Shown here: positions 1-6,362 of the stretch, in pieces
Numbering within the stretch: the first letter of the stretch is position 1
Layout of the letters: every line of letters starts with the position of its first letter
Origin: an uncultured Acidobacteriia bacterium
GTDB taxonomy: Bacteria > Acidobacteriota > Terriglobia > Bryobacterales > Bryobacteraceae
Length of the DNA stretch: 52,067 bases
Assembly (NCBI GenBank): GCA_903923395.1
Contig: CAIXXM010000159.1
Location: 1 to 52,067 of the forward strand
Direction of reading: 5' to 3'
The notes under the pieces: generated by a model
Database searches by the model: none
What the model saw: the letters and a program-made list of their open reading frames with translations, nothing else
Told to the model about the DNA's origin: nothing
Program-made: the position numbers and the translations under genes

Positions 1-260
1 CGAACATCAAGCGATAGATACAGATGGACCCAGGAACGTGAGACTACCGACTGAAAGTCGCGTTGCGGCTCAAGATATGTTGCCCCCAGTATTGCTTTCG
101 CAGTTCAGGGAATTCTGCCTGCAGATGTCGTGAAGAACGGCCTTTGATGTACCGTGCGAGCTTCGCCGGTGCCAAGATCGGTGGGGCCGACAGCAACAGA
201 TGAATGTGGTCCGGAGATACGGCGCCCCGCACGATGACGACATCATTGAATCAGACCACT
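1..260 (-). mobile_element. IS200/IS605-like element remnant (left edge outside or at window start)
   Basis: The stretch holds an internal fragment of an IS200-type transposase bounded by two short sequences that recur together at 6223-6326. Bases 1-42 match 6223-6264 at 41 of 42 positions, and bases 248-260 match 6314-6326 exactly. The transposase reading frame lacks its N-terminus and its C-terminus, so the element is dead. The true left edge cannot be seen because the match begins at base 1 of the window. Confidence 0.6.
44..250 (-). pseudogene. Truncated IS200-type (HUH, Y1) transposase TnpA fragment
   Basis: About 68 codons are open between an in-frame TGA at 251-253 and the stop at 44. 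The fragment contains the segment SPDHIHLLLSAPP, which carries the His-hydrophobic-His metal-binding motif of Y1/HUH transposases, followed by the usual alpha-helical stretch with IKGRSSR and the tryptophan-containing segment YWGQH. The first half of the beta domain and the catalytic tyrosine helix are missing; after YWGQH the frame runs into unrelated residues and stops. Intact TnpA proteins are about 130-150 residues. A GTG at 230-232 could start translation but there is no reason to think a product is made. Confidence 0.65.
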
Positions 261-273
261 CTAGCGAAGGGCG

Positions 274-876
274 CTAACGCAGGCTCATACTTTCCATGAG
301 TTTCTTCACATGCTTGGCCAAGACGTCTGCTTCGAGGTTGATTCTCGCGCCAGGCTGCAGTGCCGAAAGATTCGTCGCGCTGTAGGTGTGCGGAATGATC
401 GCCACCCGCACCAGATTGCCTTCCACTGAAGCAATGGTCAGACTGATCCCATCGATGCAAATCGACCCCTTATAAACCAGCAACTGTTCCATGTCCTGCG
501 GAACACGCACCAGCAGTTCCCAATTTCCATTACCGAGTTCGCGAAGGCTCTCAAGGGTCCCCGTCCCATCCACATGACCCTGCACAATGTGCCCGCTGAG
601 CCTTGCTCCCAGTGCCATGGGACGCTCCAGATTGACCGGCATGCCAGCAGCCAAGTCACCAAGACTGGAGCGTTCCAGTGTCTCGGGTGCAAGGTCCGCC
701 GAGAAGCCATTGCTCCGCAATCCGACCGCCGTCAAACAGACGCCATTCACGGCGATGCTCGAACCAAGCTTCGAATCCCCAAGCACCGTCCGGCACTCGA
801 TTTCCAGGCGCGCTCCCGAGGCATGCTTCTCAATCGACGCCACCCGGCCGAGCTCTTCAATGATTCCAGTGAACAC
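274..876 (-). CDS. ribE: Riboflavin synthase, alpha chain
   Basis: 200 residues, the normal size. The enzyme dismutates two molecules of 6,7-dimethyl-8-ribityllumazine to riboflavin and 5-amino-6-ribitylaminouracil in the cytosol. The diagnostic start MFTGIIEELG opens the first lumazine-binding barrel, and the second barrel begins around residue 93 with the signature GHIVQGHVDGTG. Start is GTG at 874-876, preceded by an AAAGGGA Shine-Dalgarno sequence. The gene lies 3 bases after the ribD stop and is the last gene of ftsY-ribD-ribE. No ribA/B or ribH (lumazine synthase) is present in the window, and no FMN riboswitch is visible. Confidence 0.96.
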   Translation of the reverse strand: MFTGIIEELGRVASIEKHASGARLEIECRTVLGDSKLGSSIAVNGVCLTAVGLRSNGFSADLAPETLERSSLGDLAAGMPVNLERPMALGARLSGHIVQGHVDGTGTLESLRELGNGNWELLVRVPQDMEQLLVYKGSICIDGISLTIASVEGNLVRVAIIPHTYSATNLSALQPGARINLEADVLAKHVKKLMESMSLR

Positions 877-879
877 GAA

Positions 880-1980
880 TTATCCCTTTTTGATGTAAGC
901 TTCCACAGCAAACTCATCTGGTGGGATGACGTGCACCTGGGTCCGCTCCAGAACAATTGCATCCAGGCGGCTTCGTTTGCCGCTTCCGCCCGCCACCGGC
1001 AGGGAATGCATACCACCCAGTATCTTGGGAGCATAGTAGAAGAAGATCTTGTCAGCCACACCCGCTTCGAGCACAGACCAGTTCAACTTACTCCCGGCTT
1101 CCACCATCACCGAGAGATATTTCCGCTCGGAGAGCAGGCGAATAGTGTCGCGGATATCCACACGGCCGCCAGGACCATCAAACACACGCACTTCAACCCC
1201 CATCTCTTCCAGCGCATGACGACGGTCGGGGGAACTCGCCGACGTGGTGACAACAATGAGATCGCCATTCGTCTGCTGCACCATGCGGGAGTTCAGGTCA
1301 ATCCGAAGCTGCGAGTCGAGCACCACGCGCAGCAACGGACGGGAACGGGGACGGCCGCTGCGGTCCGTGAGCAAAGGGTTGTCCGCCAGCACGGTACCGA
1401 TGCCGGTCAGCATCACGTCAGAACCATGGCGCAGCTGCTGCACATGAGCCCGGGCCACCTCGCTCGTGATCCAGCCGGTATTGTCTTCTGGAGCCGCAAT
1501 CTTTCCATCGAGAGTGACCGCTGCCTTGAGCGTCACCAGCGGCCGACCCGTTCTCATGAAGTGGAAGAACGGTTCATTCAACTTTTCGGCTTCGTCCCGG
1601 AATTCGGGAACCAGTGCGACCTCTATACCCGCATCGACAAGTTTCCGGAAGCCGCCGCCGCTAACGAGCGGGTTCGGGTCCTGACTGGCCGCAAAAACCT
1701 TGCGGATGCCAGCGGCAATCAATGCATCGGCACAGGGGCCAGTGCGGCCTTCATGAGAACACGGCTCGAGAGTCACGTAAATGGACGCCCCCCGTGCCTT
1801 CCCGCCAGCTTGCTCAAGAGCGAGAATCTCCGCATGTTTCACGCCTTCATAGGTATGAAACCCGCGCCCGACAACTTCATCGCCCTGTACGATGACCGCG
1901 CCGACAATGGGGTTGGGACTGGCAAGCGATTCGCCCTGCCGCGCCAGTGCCAGGGCCTGCTGCATGTAAAAAGAGTTCAT
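880..1980 (-). CDS. ribD: Bifunctional diaminohydroxyphosphoribosylaminopyrimidine deaminase / 5-amino-6-(5-phosphoribosylamino)uracil reductase
   Basis: 366 residues, typical for the two-domain enzyme that performs steps two and three of riboflavin synthesis in the cytosol. Residues 1-145 are a cytidine-deaminase-fold domain with the zinc site H49-A-E51 and C74/C83 in PCSHEGRTGPC. Residues from about 150 are the NADPH-dependent reductase, with the substrate-binding stretch beginning VTLKAAVTLDGKIA. Start is ATG at 1978-1980, whose A-T-G-A overlaps the ftsY stop, implying translational coupling. The ribE gene follows after 3 bases. Confidence 0.96.
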   Translation of the reverse strand: MNSFYMQQALALARQGESLASPNPIVGAVIVQGDEVVGRGFHTYEGVKHAEILALEQAGGKARGASIYVTLEPCSHEGRTGPCADALIAAGIRKVFAASQDPNPLVSGGGFRKLVDAGIEVALVPEFRDEAEKLNEPFFHFMRTGRPLVTLKAAVTLDGKIAAPEDNTGWITSEVARAHVQQLRHGSDVMLTGIGTVLADNPLLTDRSGRPRSRPLLRVVLDSQLRIDLNSRMVQQTNGDLIVVTTSASSPDRRHALEEMGVEVRVFDGPGGRVDIRDTIRLLSERKYLSVMVEAGSKLNWSVLEAGVADKIFFYYAPKILGGMHSLPVAGGSGKRSRLDAIVLERTQVHVIPPDEFAVEAYIKKG

Positions 1981-2924
1981 GAGAATAGGGAGTCAATGAA
2001 TTTTTCGGGGTCGAACGGCAGCAGGTCATCGATCTTCTCGCCAACGCCAATGAACCGGATCGGCAAACCCAGTTCGCGCGCAATGGCAACGACCACACCG
2101 CCCTTCGCGGTGCCATCCAGTTTCGTCAGCACAATACCAGTGACCCCGGCGGTCTCCGTAAACTTGCGCGCCTGTTCCAGGCCATTCTGCCCGGTCGTTC
2201 CATCCAGCACAAGCAGTGTTTCGTGGGGAGCATCGGGAATCACGCGCGCAATGGTGCGGCGCATCTTCTCCAGTTCCGCCATCAAGTTCGTCTTGGTTTG
2301 GAGCCGGCCTGCGGTATCGACGATCACGTAATCGACGCCGCGCGCCTTGGCCGCAGTAATTGCATCGAAGGCAACAGCGCTGGGGTCTGCACCGGTGTTT
2401 TGCCGGATAACATCGGTTTGGGTACGTTCGCCCCAGACCTCCAATTGCTCAATCGCCGCAGCGCGAAACGTATCAGCAGCGCAGAGAAGGACGGTTTTCC
2501 CTTCCGCTTTGTAATGGGAAGCGAGCTTACCGATGGTGGTTGTCTTCCCTGCCCCATTCACCCCGACGACCATCAAAACCGCAGGTGGAGCATCCACATA
2601 ACTGAGCGGACTGTCACTCGCCTGCAGGACTTCGAGCAGGTATTCCCGAATGAGCCCCTTCAATTCGCCGGCATCACCGGTGAGTTTACGGTCCACCCGT
2701 TCCCGGATCCTGTCCAGGATTTCCGTCGTTGTCGTGATGCCGATATCGGCGCTAATCAGCGTATATTCCAGCTCTTCGAGCAAATCTGCGTCGATCTGCT
2801 TCTTGCCGCTGACCACTTCTTCAATGCGCCCAACCAGCCCATCGCGGGTTTTCTGCACGCCGGCTTTGAGCTTCTCAAGCAGGCTGGGTTCCTGCTCCTG
2901 AGCTCCGAACAAGGTTTGAATCAT
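1977..2924 (-). CDS. ftsY: Signal recognition particle receptor FtsY
   Basis: 315 residues, a short FtsY with little of the acidic A domain seen in Escherichia coli. It is the SRP-family GTPase that docks ribosome-SRP complexes at the inner membrane. The N domain occupies about 15-105 and the G domain the remainder: P-loop GVNGAGKT at 121-128, DTFRAAA at 151-157, DTAGR at 203-207 and TKLD at 267-270. Start ATG 2922-2924 follows a weak GGAA ribosome site that lies in the 3' arm of a stem-loop (2931-2975). The stop overlaps the ribD start by four bases, so protein targeting and riboflavin synthesis are coupled in one transcript. Confidence 0.97.
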   Translation of the reverse strand: MIQTLFGAQEQEPSLLEKLKAGVQKTRDGLVGRIEEVVSGKKQIDADLLEELEYTLISADIGITTTTEILDRIRERVDRKLTGDAGELKGLIREYLLEVLQASDSPLSYVDAPPAVLMVVGVNGAGKTTTIGKLASHYKAEGKTVLLCAADTFRAAAIEQLEVWGERTQTDVIRQNTGADPSAVAFDAITAAKARGVDYVIVDTAGRLQTKTNLMAELEKMRRTIARVIPDAPHETLLVLDGTTGQNGLEQARKFTETAGVTGIVLTKLDGTAKGGVVVAIARELGLPIRFIGVGEKIDDLLPFDPEKFIDSLFS

Positions 2925-2930
2925 CTGTTT

Positions 2931-2975
2931 TTCCGATCTTAGCAGCGCGGGAAGAATGCGCGGTTAAGATCGGAA
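2931..2975 (-). promoter_or_regulatory. Stem-loop enclosing the ftsY ribosome-binding region
   Basis: An 11-base perfect inverted repeat, TTCCGATCTTA at 2931-2941 and TAAGATCGGAA at 2965-2975, encloses 23 bases that contain a second GCGC/GCGC pair. In the ftsY message the 3' arm ends 6 bases before the AUG and contains the only GGAA that could serve as Shine-Dalgarno sequence. There is no T-run on either side, so it does not read as a simple intrinsic terminator. It could be an RNA switch, a processing site, or a protein-binding palindrome in the DNA; the sequence does not decide. Confidence 0.55.
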
Positions 2976-3009
2976 CAATTCATTCGCGTCCGGCTGGGCC
3001 AGCGGCTCA

Positions 3010-4026
3010 TCACACCGCCACACGCTTATCGATATACATGAGTGCATCGACCCTCCCCAGCAACTCCGCGGTGCCTTCTTTCCCATCCCAAACGGCGATC
3101 CCGACGCCGGCATCCACCTGCACACGAATCTGTCCCTTCTCCGTATTGACTTTGTATTCGCCAAAGGTCCACCGCCGCAGGCGGTCCCGGTAGCTCTCCC
3201 CCTGCAGCGCATTTCCATCCATCACAATCACGAATTCATCCCCACCCCAACGGCTCACGATATCGCCGGTACGGAACTGTTGCCGGAGCTCTGCCCCAAA
3301 TAGACGAAGCAATTCATCGCCCACCACGTGGCCATAGCGGTCATTGGTTGGCTTGAACCCATTCAAATCCACCATAATCACGGAAAAGGTACTCTTCTTT
3401 TCCCGGCGAAGAGTAATCTCGCGTTCTGCGGCGGCGCGATTGGCCAACCCGGTCAGCGGATCCAGCAGCGCCAACCGTTCAGTCTCCTCCAATTTGGCGC
3501 GGTAGGTGGCAATCTCCTCCCGCATCTGCCGAAGGGTCGTCTCGCCCTCTTCTTTCATCTTGGTAATGCATGAGGTCATTTGTGCGGCGCTTTGGGCGAT
3601 GCATTGGCGCACGGCAGAGAGGTCATCCATCTCCGCAATGTTGCCAAGATTCGAAGCGAGGCACGAAAACTCTCCGAAGAAGCGCGAGTCTCTTTCCCCC
3701 ACCGCCTCGCCCAGTTGCGCGACAGTCAGGACAATCTGCTTGATCTCATCTGTCTTGGCCTTCAAGTAATCATGCGCCGCGTCTGACCAGCGGCGGAGAT
3801 TGCGAACGGCCGCATCCTTGGTTTTCACCACAGCATCCCGCGGAGGATCGTGTTCCAGTTCCGCAGCGTTGGCATCCAGTTTCTGCGCAATATCCATGCC
3901 AAGTGCGGGAATCGCGGATTCCATCGCTCCCCCGGTAGCGCGGATCATTTCCCGCAGGGCAGCAACCGCCGCCGCCGTATCCGGTGAGTGCTTTTCAATA
4001 TGCCGTTTGAGTGATATCAGTCCCAT
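3010..4026 (-). CDS. Cytosolic diguanylate cyclase (GGDEF domain)
   Basis: 338 residues. The C-terminal half is a GGDEF domain that makes cyclic di-GMP from two GTP: active-site motif GGDEF at 261-265, metal and substrate residues around D220 in VDLNGFKPTNDRYGH, and an intact RxxD inhibitory site (RTGD, 252-255) five residues upstream, so product feedback inhibition is expected. Residues 1-180 are mainly helical with no membrane segment and no recognisable PAS, GAF or receiver domain; residues 155-185 look like a coiled-coil linker. No EAL or HD-GYP partner is adjacent. A PilZ-domain protein, a possible c-di-GMP receptor, is encoded at 22886-23734. The ftsY gene lies 85 bases downstream. Confidence 0.9.
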   Translation of the reverse strand: MGLISLKRHIEKHSPDTAAAVAALREMIRATGGAMESAIPALGMDIAQKLDANAAELEHDPPRDAVVKTKDAAVRNLRRWSDAAHDYLKAKTDEIKQIVLTVAQLGEAVGERDSRFFGEFSCLASNLGNIAEMDDLSAVRQCIAQSAAQMTSCITKMKEEGETTLRQMREEIATYRAKLEETERLALLDPLTGLANRAAAEREITLRREKKSTFSVIMVDLNGFKPTNDRYGHVVGDELLRLFGAELRQQFRTGDIVSRWGGDEFVIVMDGNALQGESYRDRLRRWTFGEYKVNTEKGQIRVQVDAGVGIAVWDGKEGTAELLGRVDALMYIDKRVAV

Positions 4027-4085
4027 TTGCCGCCCAGGGTTTAATCGGCAAAATCAGACTTTTACTGTAGTGCCCGGCAGCACTC

Positions 4086-4916
4086 TCAATGGGTCATTGC
4101 ATAAACGATGTAATTCACGCCCAAACGTATAGCGACACTGGAAAAGCGTTCAGGATAACTGGCTTCATCAGCCCATTCCCAGGCGTCGCCAAGGTCAGAG
4201 TTGTAGGAGATTGCCACCATCACCCTGCCCTTCGGATCGCGGATCGCCTTCCAATGAGCGCCGATTCCCCCATCGTTGGGATTCTTGGCTCCCACGCGCA
4301 AATGGGCAGCTCCGGGAACCTGAAGCTTCTCCTTCATGTCGTACACGGTGTGAAAGATCGGATCTTCCTCCGCCATTTCCTCAATCGGAAAATCCGGGAA
4401 CGCGCGCTTCATACTTTCCGCAAACACCTGGTATTCGGTGTTGCCATGAAAATCGTCTGCTATGAAGAATCCCCCGCGGAGGCAGTACTCCCGCAGTTCT
4501 TTCGCTTGCTGATCGGTAATGCCCCATTCCCCCACCTGCACGGCGTAAAGCCAGGGCCAGTCGTAGGCGTCCCCTTCGTCGAGATTCACGGGCTGCTCCA
4601 CAGAACGGACGTGGATGCGCGTCAATCGGCGCACCGCCTCCGAAAAGTGCCGGTCGGCACGGGGATAATCCTGCGTCCAAAGGGTCATGCCGAGCCTCCA
4701 GTCCCCATCGAACCGTCCGCGGTACCCGTCATTCCAGCCGCCGGGGAACATCATGCGGGCGAAGACCCACTCGGTTTGTTCCTGCCAGTCCGGCGTTAGT
4801 TCGAATTGTTCGTATTCCACGCCGGGGAACTGCCGGAACGGCCGTTGCCAGGCCGCGAGTGTGCCGCAGAATACCGCTAGAAGAACCGCTGCCAGTGCCC
4901 AGCCTGATCGCCTCAT
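4086..4916 (-). CDS. Secreted DUF4159 family protein
   Basis: 276 residues from the ATG at 4914-4916, which is preceded by AAGGAAA at good spacing and followed by a signal peptide (MRRSGWALAAVLLAVFCGTLA). A longer open frame upstream has no signal sequence at its start and is rejected. The mature part matches the DUF4159 fold: FARMMFPGGWNDG near the start, then the stretch RGGFFIADDFHGNTEY and a late VAISYNSDLGDAWEW. DUF4159 proteins are often encoded with MoxR ATPase and von Willebrand (Bat-like) genes; none of these is nearby. Biochemical function is unknown. The 261 bases upstream (4917-5177) hold no gene that I can see. Confidence 0.8.
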   Translation of the reverse strand: MRRSGWALAAVLLAVFCGTLAAWQRPFRQFPGVEYEQFELTPDWQEQTEWVFARMMFPGGWNDGYRGRFDGDWRLGMTLWTQDYPRADRHFSEAVRRLTRIHVRSVEQPVNLDEGDAYDWPWLYAVQVGEWGITDQQAKELREYCLRGGFFIADDFHGNTEYQVFAESMKRAFPDFPIEEMAEEDPIFHTVYDMKEKLQVPGAAHLRVGAKNPNDGGIGAHWKAIRDPKGRVMVAISYNSDLGDAWEWADEASYPERFSSVAIRLGVNYIVYAMTH

Positions 4917-5177
4917 CAAGTTTCCTTGTCGGAGCATAGCACCGAACGGTACAATCGGAACCGGAGCGTCTCTGCAAAGTTTGTGTCGCCCATCATTTTT
5001 GATCCAACACTCAAGAATGAAGGGGGCCGGCTCAAGTGGCGCTGGTGTGCTGGTCCCTGCCGGTTCAGTCCGGTGGATGACCCCTAAAAGCGTCCGGTTG
5101 GTCTCCGCCCTTACCAAAGGGGGTCAAAATCGGGTTTAGCACGGCCCCGTGGTTTCGCTCCTACAGATTCCAGAGAT

Positions 5178-5209
5178 AAAAAAAGCGGACCCCCGGGAGG
5201 GTCCGCTTT
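5178..5209 (-). terminator. Rho-independent terminator after the cold-shock gene
   Basis: On the minus strand the hairpin GCGGACCC - loop - GGGTCCGC (arms at 5199-5206 and 5185-5192) is followed by seven T residues (the A-run at 5178-5184). It lies 25 bases beyond the stop of the cold-shock-domain gene and closes the two-gene unit 5234-5921. The flanking AAA/TTT also makes it nearly symmetrical, so it may partly stop opposite-strand transcription too. Confidence 0.9.
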
Positions 5210-5233
5210 CGATTTCAAGGGATGGTAGGAACG

Positions 5234-5662
5234 TCAGGCCACAGGTTCTGCGGGAGGCAGTATGCGCACGCTGGACGCTGCCATCTTGCCATTGCGGTCC
5301 ATTCCCAGCTCGTAGGCGACCTTCGTTCCTGGCACCAAGTCAGTGGCCTGACCCTCATGCAGTCTGGAAATGTGGAAGAAGATATCCTTGCCACCGTAGT
5401 CCGGACGCAGGAAGCCGAAGCCCTTTTCTTCGAAGTAGGTCATCACCTGGGCCGTTTGGATCGGTGGCGGCTCGTCCACACCGGGTTCGGAACTGCCCGA
5501 AGCGGCTTGCTGGGGGCGTCCTGTCTTATCTCCTACGCCCTGCTTGAGCAGCGCAAGATCTTCCTCCGTCAACTCTGGCCGGGGATCGTTCTCCGACGGC
5601 ATCTTCAGGTTCGGATTTTTCTTCAGCGACTCTTCGAAAAGGCGTTTTTGTCTCGCGTTCAA
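5234..5662 (-). CDS. Cold-shock-domain protein with N-terminal extension
   Basis: 142 residues, twice the size of a minimal CspA. The C-terminal 70 residues form a cold-shock OB fold that binds single-stranded RNA/DNA, with RNP1-like KGFGFL at 80-85 and RNP2-like DIFFHIS at 93-99. Residues 1-65 are a charged, Pro/Gln-containing, probably disordered tail that I do not recognise. Start is TTG at 5660-5662, placed eight bases after AAGGA; no ATG lies in frame upstream of the domain. The gene follows the Tudor-like gene by 31 bases and is followed by the terminator at 5178-5209. Confidence 0.85.
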   Translation of the reverse strand: MNARQKRLFEESLKKNPNLKMPSENDPRPELTEEDLALLKQGVGDKTGRPQQAASGSSEPGVDEPPPIQTAQVMTYFEEKGFGFLRPDYGGKDIFFHISRLHEGQATDLVPGTKVAYELGMDRNGKMAASSVRILPPAEPVA

Positions 5663-5693
5663 GCTTCAGGTCCTTCAGTACTTTCCAATGAGG

Positions 5694-5921
5694 CTAAGCC
5701 GTTGCCGGCGCGGCCTTCGGTTTCCGGGCGCGGGTGGCGCGCTTCTCGGCGGGGGGCTGGCGGTCGCTCTTCTTCAGCGAAGCCACTGCCATTTGGGTTA
5801 CGAACTTCTTCTCACCGTGATCATCAAACTTGATCACGATCCGCTCGTCGCTGTAGGACACCACCGTCCCCAAACCAAATTTAAGATGTTCAACTTGGGA
5901 ACCTTGATTGTAATTAGCCAT
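5694..5921 (-). CDS. Stand-alone UvrD/PcrA C-terminal-like Tudor module with basic tail
   Basis: 75 residues. Residues 8-45 (VEHLKFGLGTVVSYSDERIV then IKFDDHGEKKFV) read like the small Tudor-like domain that ends UvrD/PcrA helicases, with the characteristic H-x-x-F-G-x-G-x-V and F-x-x-x-G-x-K-x-x motifs. In PcrA that module contacts RNA polymerase; here it occurs without a helicase. Residues 50-75 are Lys/Arg/Ala/Pro rich and could bind nucleic acid. ATG at 5919-5921; an AGGAG lies 15 bases upstream inside the palindrome GGAGTACTCC (5931-5940). Probably cotranscribed with the cold-shock gene. Function is inferred by resemblance only. Confidence 0.7.
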   Translation of the reverse strand: MANYNQGSQVEHLKFGLGTVVSYSDERIVIKFDDHGEKKFVTQMAVASLKKSDRQPPAEKRATRARKPKAAPATA

Positions 5922-6362
5922 GATTTTTGCGGAGTACTCCTAGTGTGCGGAATTGCGTGCGAAAAGGTGCTATGCGGGGTAGTAACAAGCTTACAGGCCA
6001 TTGTAGCACAAAGGGTTAGCGTCCGTCGAACTGGAGGCCAGGATACACTTCGGACCACCTCCCGCGCCAGACGGAAGTTTCCCGATCCCAGTGGAGTGCT
6101 TCACACGAATGGTGATTATCCCAATCTCTGGAATAATCAGTCACAATCTGTTGTGATGGTGGACACGGGGCTACCAACCGCGTGAGTTGTCTTTGCCTGG
6201 GCGCGCGTGCCAGAATGGCGCACGAACTTCAAGCGATAGATACAGATGGACCCAGGAACGTGAGCGTATTCCAGGGTCTCCCATTTCCGGCCCCAATAAT
6301 CCACTAAATTTGTGAATCAGACCACTTGTTCCCCGCCGATCCGCAGATAACTCCGTCAGCGA
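5922..6362. other. Intergenic region without a gene, containing an IS-derived remnant
   Basis: No credible coding frame is present. Toward 5921 it must hold the promoter of the Tudor-like gene; a TACAAT hexamer read on the minus strand lies near 5998-6003 but I see no good -35 partner. Bases 6223-6326 are the short copy of the IS200-like remnant. The rest shows nothing I recognise. Confidence 0.5.
6223..6326 (-). repeat. Short internally deleted copy of the IS200-like remnant at 1-260
   Basis: 6223-6264 repeats bases 1-42 with one mismatch, and 6314-6326 repeats 248-260 exactly, while the transposase segment between them is replaced by 49 unrelated bases. This is the arrangement expected of a non-autonomous (MITE-like) derivative or of two independently decayed copies of one element. 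The copies are in the same orientation and flank the 6-kb ribE-to-Tudor segment. Confidence 0.6.

Noticed and set aside
574-2331. A 585-codon open frame on the + strand
   Set aside because: It lies opposite ribE, ribD and ftsY, has an Arg/His-rich composition without recognisable domains, and is the usual antisense shadow of GC-rich genes.
261-4026. FMN riboswitch ahead of the rib genes
   Set aside because: I looked for the conserved RFN blocks upstream of ftsY, ribD and ribE and found none; the rib genes are internal to an operon.
1-6326. Composite transposon carrying ribE to the Tudor gene
   Set aside because: Neither flanking remnant has a working transposase, IS200-type elements do not normally make composite transposons of this kind, and the cargo is core genes.
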